Shown: positions 17,183-27,338, counted from the stretch's first letter. The stretch: 64,000 nt of DNA from an uncultured Muribaculaceae bacterium (GCA_910579675.1 CAJTUF010000003.1:1-64000); one strand, 5' to 3'. Translations and numbers: made by a program. The notes: generated by a model from the sequence alone, not told the origin.

Positions 17183-18103
17183 ATGCAGCCAGTGCAGCCT
17201 ACGTCGCGACGACCGCTCTACCGCGCCTTGCGGTGGGGGCGGATTGCCGTATCTGTAGCGTCGCTGTCGGTTCTTACCGGGGGCCTCTCATTCTGCGGCA
17301 TGAGCATCCCGGCGGTGGCCGCAGTGCTTGCCCGGGTGCAGCTGCTTCCGGCTGTCGCCACCTTTGCGGTTGCCATATTCATAGGGTGGCTCGCCGTGAC
17401 TCTTGTGTTCGGGCGCATCTACTGCTCCACAGTGTGCCCTTTAGGCACGCTGCAGGATATAGCCTCGCGCGGCGGCCGCTGTCAGGGCCCGTCGCGGGTC
17501 TACCGCTACAATCGCCCTATGCAGGGGCTGCGCTACGGTGTGCTCGTGGCGGTGCTCACCAGCCTCATGGCCGGATTCATGATAGTGCCTTCGATAGTTG
17601 ATCCCTACACCATGTGGGAGCGCTTCTGCCTGGCCTGTATCCGTCCGCTCGCAGGGTTGCCGCCGCTTCCCGAGGCTCAGATAGCTCCGGCATCCGACCG
17701 CTTTCTGCCGCCCCTCACCATAGCCATGAGCTCGGCTGCCGGCGCTATGGTGGCCATAGCCTCGCTCGGACTGGTGGCAGTGGTGGCCGCACGTCGTGGC
17801 CGCACATTCTGCAACACCATATGCCCCGTGGGCACAACTCTGGGCATAGTGTCGCGCTATGCCATCTTCCAGATGGACATCGACACCGATCTATGCACCA
17901 ATTGCCGCCGGTGTGTGGATGTGTGCAAATGCTCCTGCATCGACCTCACCGACCATGTGGTCGACACGAGCCGGTGTGTGGTGTGTTTTGATTGCACCGA
18001 CGCTTGCCGCGACGGCGCCATCAGCTATGTGGCCACACGCAAGCAACTCTCCATCCCCATGATGGAGCGCACCGATTCTCCGGCCCTTACCTCCAATCAA
18101 TAA
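17183..18103 (+). CDS. Membrane-bound 4Fe-4S protein (NapH/CcoG-like)
   Basis: Start at MQPVQPTSRRP; the longer frame overlaps the ROK gene. The 306 residues hold about five or six transmembrane helices. Two CxxxCP motifs follow helices (CSTVCPLG at about 81 and CNTICPVG at about 210). A C-terminal double ferredoxin has CTNCRRCVDVC (238-248) and CVVCFDCTDAC (265-275). This is the layout of NapH/NosR/RdxA-type electron-transfer proteins, which pass electrons from quinol or ferredoxin across the membrane. No nap, nos or cbb3 oxidase genes are near, so the electron partner is unknown. The next gene, thyA, starts 27 bases later. Confidence 0.82.
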   Translation: MQPVQPTSRRPLYRALRWGRIAVSVASLSVLTGGLSFCGMSIPAVAAVLARVQLLPAVATFAVAIFIGWLAVTLVFGRIYCSTVCPLGTLQDIASRGGRCQGPSRVYRYNRPMQGLRYGVLVAVLTSLMAGFMIVPSIVDPYTMWERFCLACIRPLAGLPPLPEAQIAPASDRFLPPLTIAMSSAAGAMVAIASLGLVAVVAARRGRTFCNTICPVGTTLGIVSRYAIFQMDIDTDLCTNCRRCVDVCKCSCIDLTDHVVDTSRCVVCFDCTDACRDGAISYVATRKQLSIPMMERTDSPALTSNQ

Positions 18104-18130
18104 TCACTCCCCCATCATCATCACACCACA

Positions 18131-18925
18131 GTGAAGCAATATCTCGACCTGCTCAATACGATACTCACCGAAGGGACCGACCGCCACGACCGCACCGGCA
18201 CCGGCACCCGGAGCATCTTCGGCTATCAGATGCGATTCAATCTCTCCGACGGCTTTCCGCTCCTCACCACCAAGAAGCTCCACCTGCGGTCGATTATCCA
18301 CGAACTGCTGTGGTTTCTGCGTGGCGATACCAACATAAAGTATCTCAACGACAACGGTGTGAGGATATGGGATGAATGGGCCGGCCCCGACGGCGATCTT
18401 GGCCATATCTACGGCTATCAGTGGCGCTCGTGGCCCGACTACAACGGGGGCCATATCGATCAGATAGCCCAGGCGGTCGACACCATAAAGAACAATCCCG
18501 ACTCGCGGCGCATCATGGTGTCGGCATGGAATGTGGCCGACATACCTCAGATGCATCTCCCCCCCTGCCATGCCCTGTTTCAGTTTTATGTGGCGGACGG
18601 GAAGCTGAGCCTACAGCTCTACCAGCGCTCGGCCGATTGCTTCCTCGGCGTGCCGTTCAACATTGCCTCATATGCCCTGCTGCTGATGATGACTGCTCAG
18701 GCCACCGGTCTTGAGCCCGGCACCTTTGTCCATACTCTCGGCGATGCCCATCTCTATCTCAATCATCTTGACCAGGCGCGCCTGCAGCTCACCCGCGAGC
18801 CGCGCGCCCTGCCGCAGATGGTGCTCAATCCGGAGGTCAAAGACCTCTTTGGATTTACCTACGACGATTTCACCCTCGAGGGCTACGACCCCCACCCCCA
18901 TATCAAAGCCACAGTAAGCGTATGA
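18131..18925 (+). CDS. thyA: Thymidylate synthase
   Basis: ThyA makes dTMP from dUMP using methylene-tetrahydrofolate and releases dihydrofolate. At 264 residues it equals the E. coli enzyme in length, and the nucleophile Cys146 lies in HLPPCHALFQFYV. Other signatures are DRTGTGTRSIFG near the N-terminus, RRIMVSAWNV, and QRSADCFLGVPFNIASY. It starts with GTG. Its stop overlaps the folA ATG (ATGA), coupling the two enzymes that produce and recycle dihydrofolate. Confidence 0.97.
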   Translation: MKQYLDLLNTILTEGTDRHDRTGTGTRSIFGYQMRFNLSDGFPLLTTKKLHLRSIIHELLWFLRGDTNIKYLNDNGVRIWDEWAGPDGDLGHIYGYQWRSWPDYNGGHIDQIAQAVDTIKNNPDSRRIMVSAWNVADIPQMHLPPCHALFQFYVADGKLSLQLYQRSADCFLGVPFNIASYALLLMMTAQATGLEPGTFVHTLGDAHLYLNHLDQARLQLTREPRALPQMVLNPEVKDLFGFTYDDFTLEGYDPHPHIKATVSV

Positions 18926-19455
18926 CCGACATAGCCCTCCTACCATCCATAGCCATCATCGTGGCCACAGCCGCACGCAACGCCATAGGCGCCGCAGGCT
19001 CCATCCCCTTCCGCATCAGCGGCGACATGAAGCGCTTCAGAGAGGTGACCATGGGGCGCCCCATCATCATGGGCCGACGCACATTCGAGTCGCTCCCCTC
19101 AGGTGCTCTCCCCGGGCGCCACAACATCGTTGTGAGCCACCGGGCCGACTACCATCCCGACGGAGCCACCGTGGCTCCGTCGCTCTCCGAGGCTATCGCT
19201 ATCGCCGCAGCCGGGCATCCCGACGAGATCATGATAATAGGGGGCGGCGAGATCTACTCGCAGGCTCTCGGCTCCACCTCGCGCATCTATCTCACCGAGG
19301 TGGACGCCGACTACCCCGATGCCGACACATTCTTTCCGGAACTCGATATGGCCGCCTGGGCGGTAGAGGAGGTCTCGGAGCCGATGACCGACCCCAAGAG
19401 CGGCCTCGGCTACCGCTTCATCACCCTCCGCAGGCGCCGCGCTCCCCGCGGGTAA
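18922..19455 (+). CDS. folA: Dihydrofolate reductase
   Basis: The enzyme reduces dihydrofolate to tetrahydrofolate with NADPH. The 177-residue protein has AARNAIGAAGSIPFRISGDMKRF (substrate and Met20-loop region), MGRPIIMGRRTFESLPSGALPGR (cofactor site) and EIMIIGGGEIYSQAL, all standard for chromosomal DHFR. The usual WxxPxDxxxF motif is changed: the loop reads SIPFRISGDMKRF, with Phe in place of the usual Leu-Pro-Trp pattern. The ATG overlaps the thyA stop. Confidence 0.95.
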   Translation: MTDIALLPSIAIIVATAARNAIGAAGSIPFRISGDMKRFREVTMGRPIIMGRRTFESLPSGALPGRHNIVVSHRADYHPDGATVAPSLSEAIAIAAAGHPDEIMIIGGGEIYSQALGSTSRIYLTEVDADYPDADTFFPELDMAAWAVEEVSEPMTDPKSGLGYRFITLRRRRAPRG

Positions 19456-19543
19456 CCCGCCCGTCAGATCGCTCCACGTAGAGATTCAACAGACTGCGGC
19501 AGCTTAATCCTCCAACGATAAAACAAAAATAATAAAGCAGTAT

Positions 19544-20644
19544 ATGTCAACACTAATTAAGGCCATTGTTGTAGCGCTTAGCGTAGGAGCGATCGTCAAT
19601 CTGTCGTCCTGTGGCAGCCACGAAGACGACAAGGCTCTGGGTGAGGTTGTGGTTGATGTCGACCAAGCGGTAGAAGTTGAGATCGATACAACCCGTCTGA
19701 TACCTTTGGAAGCAAACAGCCGGTCGTTGCTGTATAATGTGAGAGGCCTCAATATTGTCGACGGCAACTTTTACGTGGCATCGGTAGATATGATCAAAGC
19801 CTTTGACCGCAATGGCAAATTCATAAGTGAGATCTCAGGTAAGGGTCAGGGCCCGGAGGAATATCTCGGTTTGAAGCAGGTGGCTGCTTCCGGCGATACC
19901 ATCTTGATTTTTGATAATATGACGCCAAAAATCATGAGTTTCGGCACGGATGGCACATTCCTATCCTCTCTCAGCATACCGAAAGGTGAGATCGAGCATG
20001 GCCGGAAACCCAATTTCATAGCATTTGGAGATTACGGAGATTATCGCATTACCCGCAATGGATGGACAGATAACACCTCGGAGTCAAACCCGATGTTTTC
20101 AGTCTACTCATCCGACTGGGATTATGTCGGAGATCTCCCCGGCAGAGAAATGCGGAATGGCGAATATTTCCCCGATATGTTTGCTGTCGATCCTGATCGG
20201 CAGATTGTTTATTACTGGGAGATGTTTAATGACACTGTTTTTGTGCTCAACTCCGAGGGCGTATATCCGAAATTTTATTTGAATTATGGAAGTCGCAGGG
20301 TGCCTTCCGACATAATGGAGCTTAATTCAAGCTATGACCGGATTAATGCGATTGTAAAGGGTGGCAAAACTGAGTGTGTGACTAATGCAAGATCTTTTCA
20401 GGTCTACGGAAAGTATCTGTTCTTTACCATCAGTTCGTTTGCCAATAAGGTTTATCTGTGCGTTTTAGACACAAAATCACTTTCTGCAAAAGTGATTGGC
20501 CTGTCATCTGTCAATGAGCGTTATTCGCTCAATCCCATAATTGCTTTGGATAACGACATGCTGTATGTCAACATGACAGATAATGCAGATGTTGAGGCAA
20601 ATCCATTGTTATACCCGCTTTCAGTCCAATCGCTGACAGAATAG
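19544..20644 (+). CDS. 6-bladed beta-propeller lipoprotein (BF3164-like)
   Basis: The 366-residue protein has a signal ending in NLSSC, so it is a lipoprotein. The mature part follows the Bacteroidota 6-bladed propeller pattern: VEIDTTRLIPLEANSRSLLYNV, then FDRNGKFISEISGKGQGPEEYLGLKQV, the family's most conserved piece. Repeats of DTILIFD and VYSSDWDYVG follow. Two further relatives occur near 58-61 kb, there preceded by NVEALA-type peptides; this copy has none. The gene is lower in GC than its neighbours, which suggests acquisition or relaxed selection. Function unknown. Confidence 0.8.
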   Translation: MSTLIKAIVVALSVGAIVNLSSCGSHEDDKALGEVVVDVDQAVEVEIDTTRLIPLEANSRSLLYNVRGLNIVDGNFYVASVDMIKAFDRNGKFISEISGKGQGPEEYLGLKQVAASGDTILIFDNMTPKIMSFGTDGTFLSSLSIPKGEIEHGRKPNFIAFGDYGDYRITRNGWTDNTSESNPMFSVYSSDWDYVGDLPGREMRNGEYFPDMFAVDPDRQIVYYWEMFNDTVFVLNSEGVYPKFYLNYGSRRVPSDIMELNSSYDRINAIVKGGKTECVTNARSFQVYGKYLFFTISSFANKVYLCVLDTKSLSAKVIGLSSVNERYSLNPIIALDNDMLYVNMTDNADVEANPLLYPLSVQSLTE

Positions 20645-20780
20645 AAATATGCATAAAAAAGCCTTGTATTGACTCCACACCGGATTATTACCGTTTTTTC
20701 CCCTGATTGAGCCTCTGAGATTCATGCCTCCTCCCGTGCTTTTTTATGTCGAAAGTATTGCGGGAGAGCGGTGGATTGAC

Positions 20781-20788
20781 TATATTTG
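20781..20788 (+). promoter_or_regulatory. -7 box of the rubrerythrin promoter
   Basis: TATATTTG followed by CA, with a TTG at 20758-20760 exactly 20 bases upstream, is a complete Bacteroidota promoter. It implies a leader of about 95 bases before the start codon. Confidence 0.75.
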
Positions 20789-20891
20789 CAATAGCTTTCG
20801 CGGCGACAACAGATGCAAGCGGAGGCCGACTGCCAACAATCAAGTATTAACTCTCTTTCTGTAAGGATAGAATAACATTACGACAACCAAA

Positions 20892-21449
20892 ATGAAGAAG
20901 AAATTTATCTGCACTGTGTGCGGCTATGTACACGAAGGGGACGAAGCTCCCGAAAAGTGCCCCATCTGCGGTGCTCCCGCTTCCAAGTTCAAGGAACTCG
21001 ACGAGACCGCCGAGCTCGTGTTTGTGACCGAGCATGAGGTGGGCTGCGCCAAGGGCCAGGACCAGCAGATGATCGACGACCTCACCGCCCATTTCAACGG
21101 CGAGTGTGGCGAAGTGGGCATGTATCTCGCCATGTCGCGTCAGGCCGACCGCGAGGGCTACCCCGAAATCGCCGAGGCCTTCAAGCGCTACGCCTTCGAG
21201 GAGGCTGAGCACGCCGCCAAGTTTGCCGAGCTCCTCGGCGAATGTGTGTGGGACACCAAGACCAACCTCGAGAAGCGCATGGCTGCCGAGGCCGGTGCCA
21301 ATGAAGACAAGATGCGCATCGCCCGCCGCGCCAAGGAGCTCGGCCACGACGCCATCCACGACACCGTGCATGAAATGGCCAAGGATGAAGCCCGCCACGG
21401 CCAGGGCTTCCAGGGTCTCTACAAGCGTTTCTTCGCCAACAAGAAGTAA
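20892..21449 (+). CDS. rbr: Rubrerythrin with N-terminal rubredoxin domain (reverse rubrerythrin)
   Basis: Rubrerythrins reduce hydrogen peroxide in anaerobes using a di-iron centre fed by a rubredoxin iron. In this 185-residue protein the rubredoxin domain is at the N-terminus (CTVCGY at 7-12, CPICGA at 23-28), the reverse of classical rubrerythrin. The four-helix ferritin-like domain follows, with ligands in FNGECGEVGMY, FEEAEHAAKF and MAKDEARHGQGF. It should be a cytosolic NADH-linked peroxidase for oxidative-stress defence. It is transcribed alone, from its own promoter to a clear terminator. Confidence 0.92.
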   Translation: MKKKFICTVCGYVHEGDEAPEKCPICGAPASKFKELDETAELVFVTEHEVGCAKGQDQQMIDDLTAHFNGECGEVGMYLAMSRQADREGYPEIAEAFKRYAFEEAEHAAKFAELLGECVWDTKTNLEKRMAAEAGANEDKMRIARRAKELGHDAIHDTVHEMAKDEARHGQGFQGLYKRFFANKK

Positions 21450-21481
21450 ATCGCCCGTAAGCACGATCTGAAACAAAACAG

Positions 21482-21521
21482 CGCGCCTCCGCATCCATCC
21501 TCATGGTGATGCGGAGGCGCG
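21482..21521 (+). terminator. Rho-independent terminator after rubrerythrin
   Basis: A 14-bp perfect stem (CGCGCCTCCGCATC and its complement) with a 12-base loop is followed by TGGTTTTTT. It lies between convergent genes, the other being the recombinase on the minus strand. Confidence 0.9.
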
Positions 21522-21535
21522 TGGTTTTTTATATA

Positions 21536-22447
21536 TCACGGCCGATGAATGTTGCGCGGATGGCAGGCGAGGATGTCGCGCCGCAGGAGCGACGAGTCGA
21601 TGTGGAGATAAATCTCGGTGGTGGCAATGCTCTCATGGCCGAGCATCTGCTGGATGGCTCTCAGATTGGCGCCCCCTTCGAGCAGATGCGACGCAAATGA
21701 GTGGCGCAGTGTGTGGGGCGATATTTTCTTGAGTATTCCGGCCTTGGCTGCCGCCCGGCGTATGATGTAAAACACCATGACGCGGGTCAGCCTCCCTCCG
21801 CGGCGGTTGAGAAAGAGTATGCCTTCGTCGCCCCGGCGTATGTCGGTCATGCGGTCGCGGTCGGCGAGCCACTTCTGTATCTCGCTTATGGCCGAGGGGG
21901 AGAGTGGCACGAGGCGTTCCTTGTTGCCTTTACCCACCACTATGAGAAATCCTTCGGGGATGAAGATGCGGTTGATCTCGAGGTCGACGAGCTCGCTCAC
22001 GCGGAGGCCGCAGGAGTAGAGGGTCTCGATGATGGCGCGGTTGCGCTGGCCTTCGGGCTTCGACATATCTATCGACGCCTCCATGGCGTCGATCTCGGCC
22101 ACCGAGAGGGTGTCGGGGAGATGGCGGGAGGTCGATGGCGCCTCAAGGAGTTCGGAGGGGTCGGCGCTGATGCGCGACTCGGCGGTCATGAAGCGGAAGA
22201 AGGCTTTTATGCCCGATACTATTCGTGCCTGCGAGGCGGCGCCGATGCCAATGTCGTGGAGTCCGGAGGCAAAGGCGCGGAGGGTGTCGAGCGTCACATC
22301 GGCCGGAGCTATGCCTCGGTCGTCGATAAAATCGAGCAGCTTGGAGGCGTCGCGCGAGTAGGCTTCGAGGGTATTGGCCGAGAGGCCCCTTTCGAGCCTC
22401 ATATGGGCCTCGAAAAGGTCGATCAGGGCTATCGACCCGGGTGTCAT
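21536..22447 (-). CDS. xerD: Tyrosine recombinase, XerC/XerD type
   Basis: The start at MTPGSIALIDLFEAHM is used because it overlaps the previous stop (ATGA) and matches the Xer N-terminus. The 303-residue protein has a SAM-like core-binding domain (about 5-95) and the catalytic domain. Active-site residues are Arg in SCGLRVSELV, His-x-x-Arg in HTLRHSFASHLLEGG, His in LGHESIATTEIY and the Tyr nucleophile. Length and lack of arm-binding domain fit the housekeeping Xer enzyme that resolves chromosome dimers at dif, rather than a phage integrase. XerC and XerD cannot be told apart with confidence. No dif-like site was identified in the window. Confidence 0.9.
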   Translation of the reverse strand: MTPGSIALIDLFEAHMRLERGLSANTLEAYSRDASKLLDFIDDRGIAPADVTLDTLRAFASGLHDIGIGAASQARIVSGIKAFFRFMTAESRISADPSELLEAPSTSRHLPDTLSVAEIDAMEASIDMSKPEGQRNRAIIETLYSCGLRVSELVDLEINRIFIPEGFLIVVGKGNKERLVPLSPSAISEIQKWLADRDRMTDIRRGDEGILFLNRRGGRLTRVMVFYIIRRAAAKAGILKKISPHTLRHSFASHLLEGGANLRAIQQMLGHESIATTEIYLHIDSSLLRRDILACHPRNIHRP

Positions 22448-22857
22448 GGCATGGCGACCTCCAGGCGCTGTCGCGGTATGCCTCTGCGGAGGCAGAAGAT
22501 GGCCATGGAGGGTCCGCGGAACATCACGCCACACTCGAGTGTGGCGGCCCACCGCTCCAGAAGCACTATGGCCTCAGGATCAGTGGCCACATAGGTGCGT
22601 ATTTCTCCCGACGGAGTGCCGAGGGTGGTGTCGGGGCCTACGGTGAGCATGGCCTCCGGGCCGGCCTCGACGGCGGCGCGGTAGAGGAGCCGGCCCCGAC
22701 GCGAGGCTATTGAGTCTTCAGCATAATAGCGTGCGCCCCCCTGAGGGTGGATCACCGACCGCAGATAAGCGTAGGCAAAGGGTGAGTGGACACCGAAGCC
22801 CCTCACTCGCCACGCGCGTCTCACCGGGCCGGTGAGATACTTCACCACACGGTTCAT
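22444..22857 (-). CDS. Short protein related to Bacteroidota HSPF-type methyltransferases
   Basis: The 137-residue product begins with a basic helix and RGFGVHSPFAYAYLRSVI. This resembles the GHGIHSPF-Y/V-Y start of Bacteroidota class I SAM-dependent O-methyltransferases. The normal family is about 220-250 residues with a GxGxG SAM loop, which is missing here. The remainder (MLTVGPDTTLGTPSGEIRTY) only loosely recalls the SAM fold, so it is probably a reduced and inactive relative. Both ends overlap neighbours by ATGA, between the YfhO and recombinase genes. Confidence 0.55.
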   Translation of the reverse strand: MNRVVKYLTGPVRRAWRVRGFGVHSPFAYAYLRSVIHPQGGARYYAEDSIASRRGRLLYRAAVEAGPEAMLTVGPDTTLGTPSGEIRTYVATDPEAIVLLERWAATLECGVMFRGPSMAIFCLRRGIPRQRLEVAMP

Positions 22858-25421
22858 CGAGCCTTCTCTGTGGCGCCGTTGTTGTCGCGGCGTATGGCTC
22901 TGATGGCAAAGAGGAGTGCAGCTGCAAGAGCCAGATAGATTATGATAACCGATGCGGAGGCGAGGGCCACGGTGGTGTGGAGGCTGCGGGGATCAAACCA
23001 CATCTCTATGGCGTGGGTTCCGGCAGGAATGGGAATGGCGCGCAGCAGGTAGTCGACACGTCCTATCTCGACCGGCTCCCCGTCGACGGTGGCGTGCCAT
23101 CCCCAGGGGAAGTAGACCTCCGAAAACACTGCGAGGGCGCCACGGGCGGTGGTGGCGGCGTAGGTCAGGCGGTCGGGTGCGTAGGTGGTGAGTCGGATGG
23201 TGTCGGCGGGTGATGCGGCCGCGGGCTCGCCGAGGATGGAGCGGAAAGAGGCGTCGGCCACCGCCCGGCGGCGGGGATCGAGGGTGTCGAGACGATCCAT
23301 CTCGGCATCGGCGCCTTCCACATAGTCTATACCGTCGACAAACCATGCGTTGCCGTAGGCTTCATCGTTGAAGATCGGTCGTCCGGTCTGGTCGATGAAG
23401 TAGCGGGAGTTGAGCATATTGGCCACTCGGAAGTCGGATTCGTCGGGCATCCCGGCCTGGAAGTTGCCGAGATGGCGGTCGATCATATCCTGATAGCGGG
23501 TGAGCTTGGCTGCGTGGTAGCCACCCACGGTCTTGTGGTGGTAGGATGGAGCGGCGCCCTGAAATTCGGGTATGTCAAACACACGGTAGTGGGTTGTGGT
23601 GTCGGCAAGGATGGCGCGGTCGGTGTCGGAGAGGGGGAAGGGCTCGGGGCCTGCCACGAGCTTGTTGACAAACGCCTCGCCCGAGAGATAGCGCTTGTTG
23701 ACCGAGAAGAGGTCGGCGCACACCACTATGCCTATCGCGGCCACGGCCACGGCCATGGATAGCTTGCGCCTGAAGTAGAGAAGCAGGAGCGCGAAGCCGG
23801 CACCGACAATGAGGAATGAGCGCATACAGTCGGACGACACCATTGAGTGGCGCAGGGCCACAACGGCGCTGTAGACCGATGGATTGGAGAGGGAGAGGGC
23901 CGAGGCCTGGTCGGGGGAGGCGCCCTGCTGGGTGAGCGCCTGACGGAGATATGAGTCGGTGGCGCGGTCGGAGTCGGTGATGGGCGAGCCGAAGATGTCG
24001 GGCGACACTATGCCGGCCAGACACACCACGAGCACCACGCCGAAGGCGGCGAGGAATGGCTTGCGGAAGCGATCCCATGCTTCATCGCGGGGTGTGGAGA
24101 GCACCGTCTGGAGTGCCATGACAGCCAACAGAGGCATGGTAAATTCGGCTATGACCAAGATAGACTCAACTGTGCGGAAGCGCGAATACATGGGCATATA
24201 GTCGATCATGAGGTCGGTGAGCCACATGCAGTTGCGCCCTAAGGCAAGAAGTATGGAGAGAATGGTGAGAATCACGAGAGCCCATTTTAGCGGCCCTTTC
24301 ACCACAAAGCATCCGAGGAGGAACAGGGCGCATATCAGGGCGCCCACATACACCGGGCCGCTGGTGCCTTCTGGCTCGCCGAAATATTGACCTACCCACT
24401 GGAGATATTGCTGCTCGGCGGGGCCAATGGTGCCGGCGTCGGCCATGGCGCGGGCGTCGGGGAGATCGGCGAGGGTAAGCATCTGGTTGCGCCCGGCCAC
24501 CGGCTTCATCGAGGCTCCGCCTTTCACGTTGGGAATGAGCAGGGTAAAGGTCTCAGCGCGGCCATAGCTGTATTGAGTGATATAGTCGCGGTTGAGGCCC
24601 GAGGTGGCGTTGGCCGGATCGGTGTCGGCCGAGAGCTCGGAGTGGTTGCCGCGCATGGTCTCCTTGGAGTATTCGTAGGTGTTGTAGAGGCTCGGGAGGT
24701 TGGCCCCGACAGCGAGAATGGCTGCGGCAGCGAGAGCACCGGTGGCTATAATCCAGCGCCTCATCTCACCCTTTCGTATGGCCGATATGAGGAATGCCAC
24801 CATGAATCCGGCAATGACGAAGAGGAAGTAGTAGGTCATCTGCACATGGTTGCCAGCGATCTGCATCATGGCAAAAAGAGCCGCGAGAGCCGCTCCGGCG
24901 AGGTATCGCCCGCGGTAGGCGAGGATGATGCCGCCTATAGTCGGGGGCACATAGGCCAGAGTGATGAACTTCCATATGTGTCCGGCGCCGATAATGATCA
25001 CGAAGTAGCTTGAAAAGCCGTAGGCTATGGCACCTATCAGCGCCACATACCACCGCATCTTCATCGTGAGGCCGAGGATGAAAAATCCTATCATCATCAT
25101 GGCCAGCAGATTGGAGGGGGAGGGGAGCCCGAGCCCCATCACCGAGTTGATCCATGAGAAGAGAGAATTGGACGGGTAGGATGGGGAGATCTGGAATGTG
25201 GGCATGCCCGAGAAGAGGCTGTTGGTCCAGCGCGGGTCGTGGCCGGTGGCCTCGCGGTAGAGCTGGGCCTCATGGCCTATCGCGGCTCCCTGCTGCATAT
25301 CGTGCTGACGGAGCACATCGCCCTGCGGCGCTTCGGGATAAAAATAGATGAAGGCTGTGATGGCAATGATAAAGACAGCCAGAATAGAGCCCCAGACGGC
25401 GGGGCGACCAAGGTATTTCAT
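22854..25421 (-). CDS. YfhO-family multi-spanning membrane protein
   Basis: The 855-residue protein starts at MKYLGRPAVWGSILAVF; the longer frame would begin inside the promoter hairpin. It has the YfhO plan: a dozen or more membrane helices, an N-terminal periplasmic loop (PEAPQGDVLRQHDMQQG), and a C-terminal soluble domain with GALAVFSEVYFPWGWHATVDG and IPIPAGTHAIEMWFDP before a last helix. YfhO relatives are GT-C-like and in Gram-positives help decorate lipoteichoic acids; in Bacteroidota the substrate is unknown. It is translationally coupled to the next two genes. Confidence 0.85.
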   Translation of the reverse strand: MKYLGRPAVWGSILAVFIIAITAFIYFYPEAPQGDVLRQHDMQQGAAIGHEAQLYREATGHDPRWTNSLFSGMPTFQISPSYPSNSLFSWINSVMGLGLPSPSNLLAMMMIGFFILGLTMKMRWYVALIGAIAYGFSSYFVIIIGAGHIWKFITLAYVPPTIGGIILAYRGRYLAGAALAALFAMMQIAGNHVQMTYYFLFVIAGFMVAFLISAIRKGEMRRWIIATGALAAAAILAVGANLPSLYNTYEYSKETMRGNHSELSADTDPANATSGLNRDYITQYSYGRAETFTLLIPNVKGGASMKPVAGRNQMLTLADLPDARAMADAGTIGPAEQQYLQWVGQYFGEPEGTSGPVYVGALICALFLLGCFVVKGPLKWALVILTILSILLALGRNCMWLTDLMIDYMPMYSRFRTVESILVIAEFTMPLLAVMALQTVLSTPRDEAWDRFRKPFLAAFGVVLVVCLAGIVSPDIFGSPITDSDRATDSYLRQALTQQGASPDQASALSLSNPSVYSAVVALRHSMVSSDCMRSFLIVGAGFALLLLYFRRKLSMAVAVAAIGIVVCADLFSVNKRYLSGEAFVNKLVAGPEPFPLSDTDRAILADTTTHYRVFDIPEFQGAAPSYHHKTVGGYHAAKLTRYQDMIDRHLGNFQAGMPDESDFRVANMLNSRYFIDQTGRPIFNDEAYGNAWFVDGIDYVEGADAEMDRLDTLDPRRRAVADASFRSILGEPAAASPADTIRLTTYAPDRLTYAATTARGALAVFSEVYFPWGWHATVDGEPVEIGRVDYLLRAIPIPAGTHAIEMWFDPRSLHTTVALASASVIIIYLALAAALLFAIRAIRRDNNGATEKAR

Positions 25422-25461
25422 CGGCGGGTCGGTAATGACAAGTGAAGAAAGGGTAAAATGA

Positions 25462-25492
25462 GCGCGGGACACTGTAGGATAGTGTCCCGCGC
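25462..25492 (-). terminator. 12-bp hairpin abutting the YfhO promoter
   Basis: GCGCGGGACACT and its complement pair perfectly around a 7-base loop. It could end transcription of the dehydrogenase gene, but it starts at the last base of the YfhO -7 box. It may instead form at the 5' end of the YfhO mRNA. There is no strong T-run on the minus strand. Confidence 0.55.
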
Positions 25493-25499
25493 AAAATTA
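25492..25499 (-). promoter_or_regulatory. -7 box of the YfhO operon promoter
   Basis: TAATTTTG on the minus strand fits TAnnTTTG. It sits between the dehydrogenase stop and YfhO. Confidence 0.55.
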
Positions 25500-25536
25500 C
25501 TTCAAAAAGATGAGAATGGCAAGAGCCGGGGCTATA

Positions 25537-26745
<1,209 letters not shown>

Positions 26746-26802
26746 TTCTGGGAAAAGGGGGGATAACTGGGTGAAGGGTTAAGGATGGGGAGAGGGGTGG
26801 GA

Positions 26803-27330
26803 TCAGTTGGTGATGAGGAGATAGCCCGAGGAGCCTCCTGCGGCCACGCGGTAGCTCTTGAGTCCGTAGCCGAGCTTGGCGGCGGGTCCGGAGAGGGGCA
26901 TCCCGGTGGCTTGGAATATGTCGTAGGTCGAGCCGCAGGTGCTGCAACGCGCACACGATTCCTTATAGTCGGGGGCTATGCGAATGTCGGCACGGGCCTC
27001 CACGGGGCAGGCAAGGTCGAAAGCGGCGGGAGGGGTTAGGAGCGGATCGCCCGAGTAGGTGAAAGTGCCCACGAGGAGCACGCCGCCAAACCCCGTTGCC
27101 GTAAGGCCGGTGTAGGGATAGCCGGCCGGGGTGCCGTGGGTGCCGCCGTTGACTCGGATGAAGCTCACCGCCATCGCGGCTCCGCCGACGCCGTAGGTGT
27201 GCCAGTCGCCAACGGTGGCAAACGGGATCCTTACGGGCATCAGAGGTATCCGCTTGGTGTCGACATCGTGGCAGGCCGTCAGGACGAGGGCTGCCGCTAC
27301 GGCGAGGAGAGGAGCGGCGCTGCGCGACAT
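26803..27330 (-). CDS. Rieske-like lipoprotein with Cys-rich, His-less cluster motifs
   Basis: The 175-residue protein has a lipobox (ALVLTAC, Cys20). The C-terminal half follows a Rieske fold: FDLACPVEARADI at the position of the first ligand pair, then CARCSTCGSTYDIFQATGMP and LSGPAAKLGYGLKSY for the second pair and Pro loop. Canonical Rieske proteins have C-x-H and C-x-x-H; here both His are replaced (CPVE, CSTCG), leaving Cys108, 126, 129 and 132. The site might therefore bind zinc or a different iron-sulfur centre, or nothing. Similar lipoproteins occur in other Bacteroidales, but their role is unknown. It is packed 8 bases after the SRPBCC gene. Confidence 0.6.
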   Translation of the reverse strand: MSRSAAPLLAVAAALVLTACHDVDTKRIPLMPVRIPFATVGDWHTYGVGGAAMAVSFIRVNGGTHGTPAGYPYTGLTATGFGGVLLVGTFTYSGDPLLTPPAAFDLACPVEARADIRIAPDYKESCARCSTCGSTYDIFQATGMPLSGPAAKLGYGLKSYRVAAGGSSGYLLITN

Positions 27331-27338
27331 CGGGCGGG

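Noticed and set aside
21701..22594. 297-codon plus-strand frame opposite the recombinase
   Set aside because: Antisense shadow of xerD, whose catalytic residues are clear.
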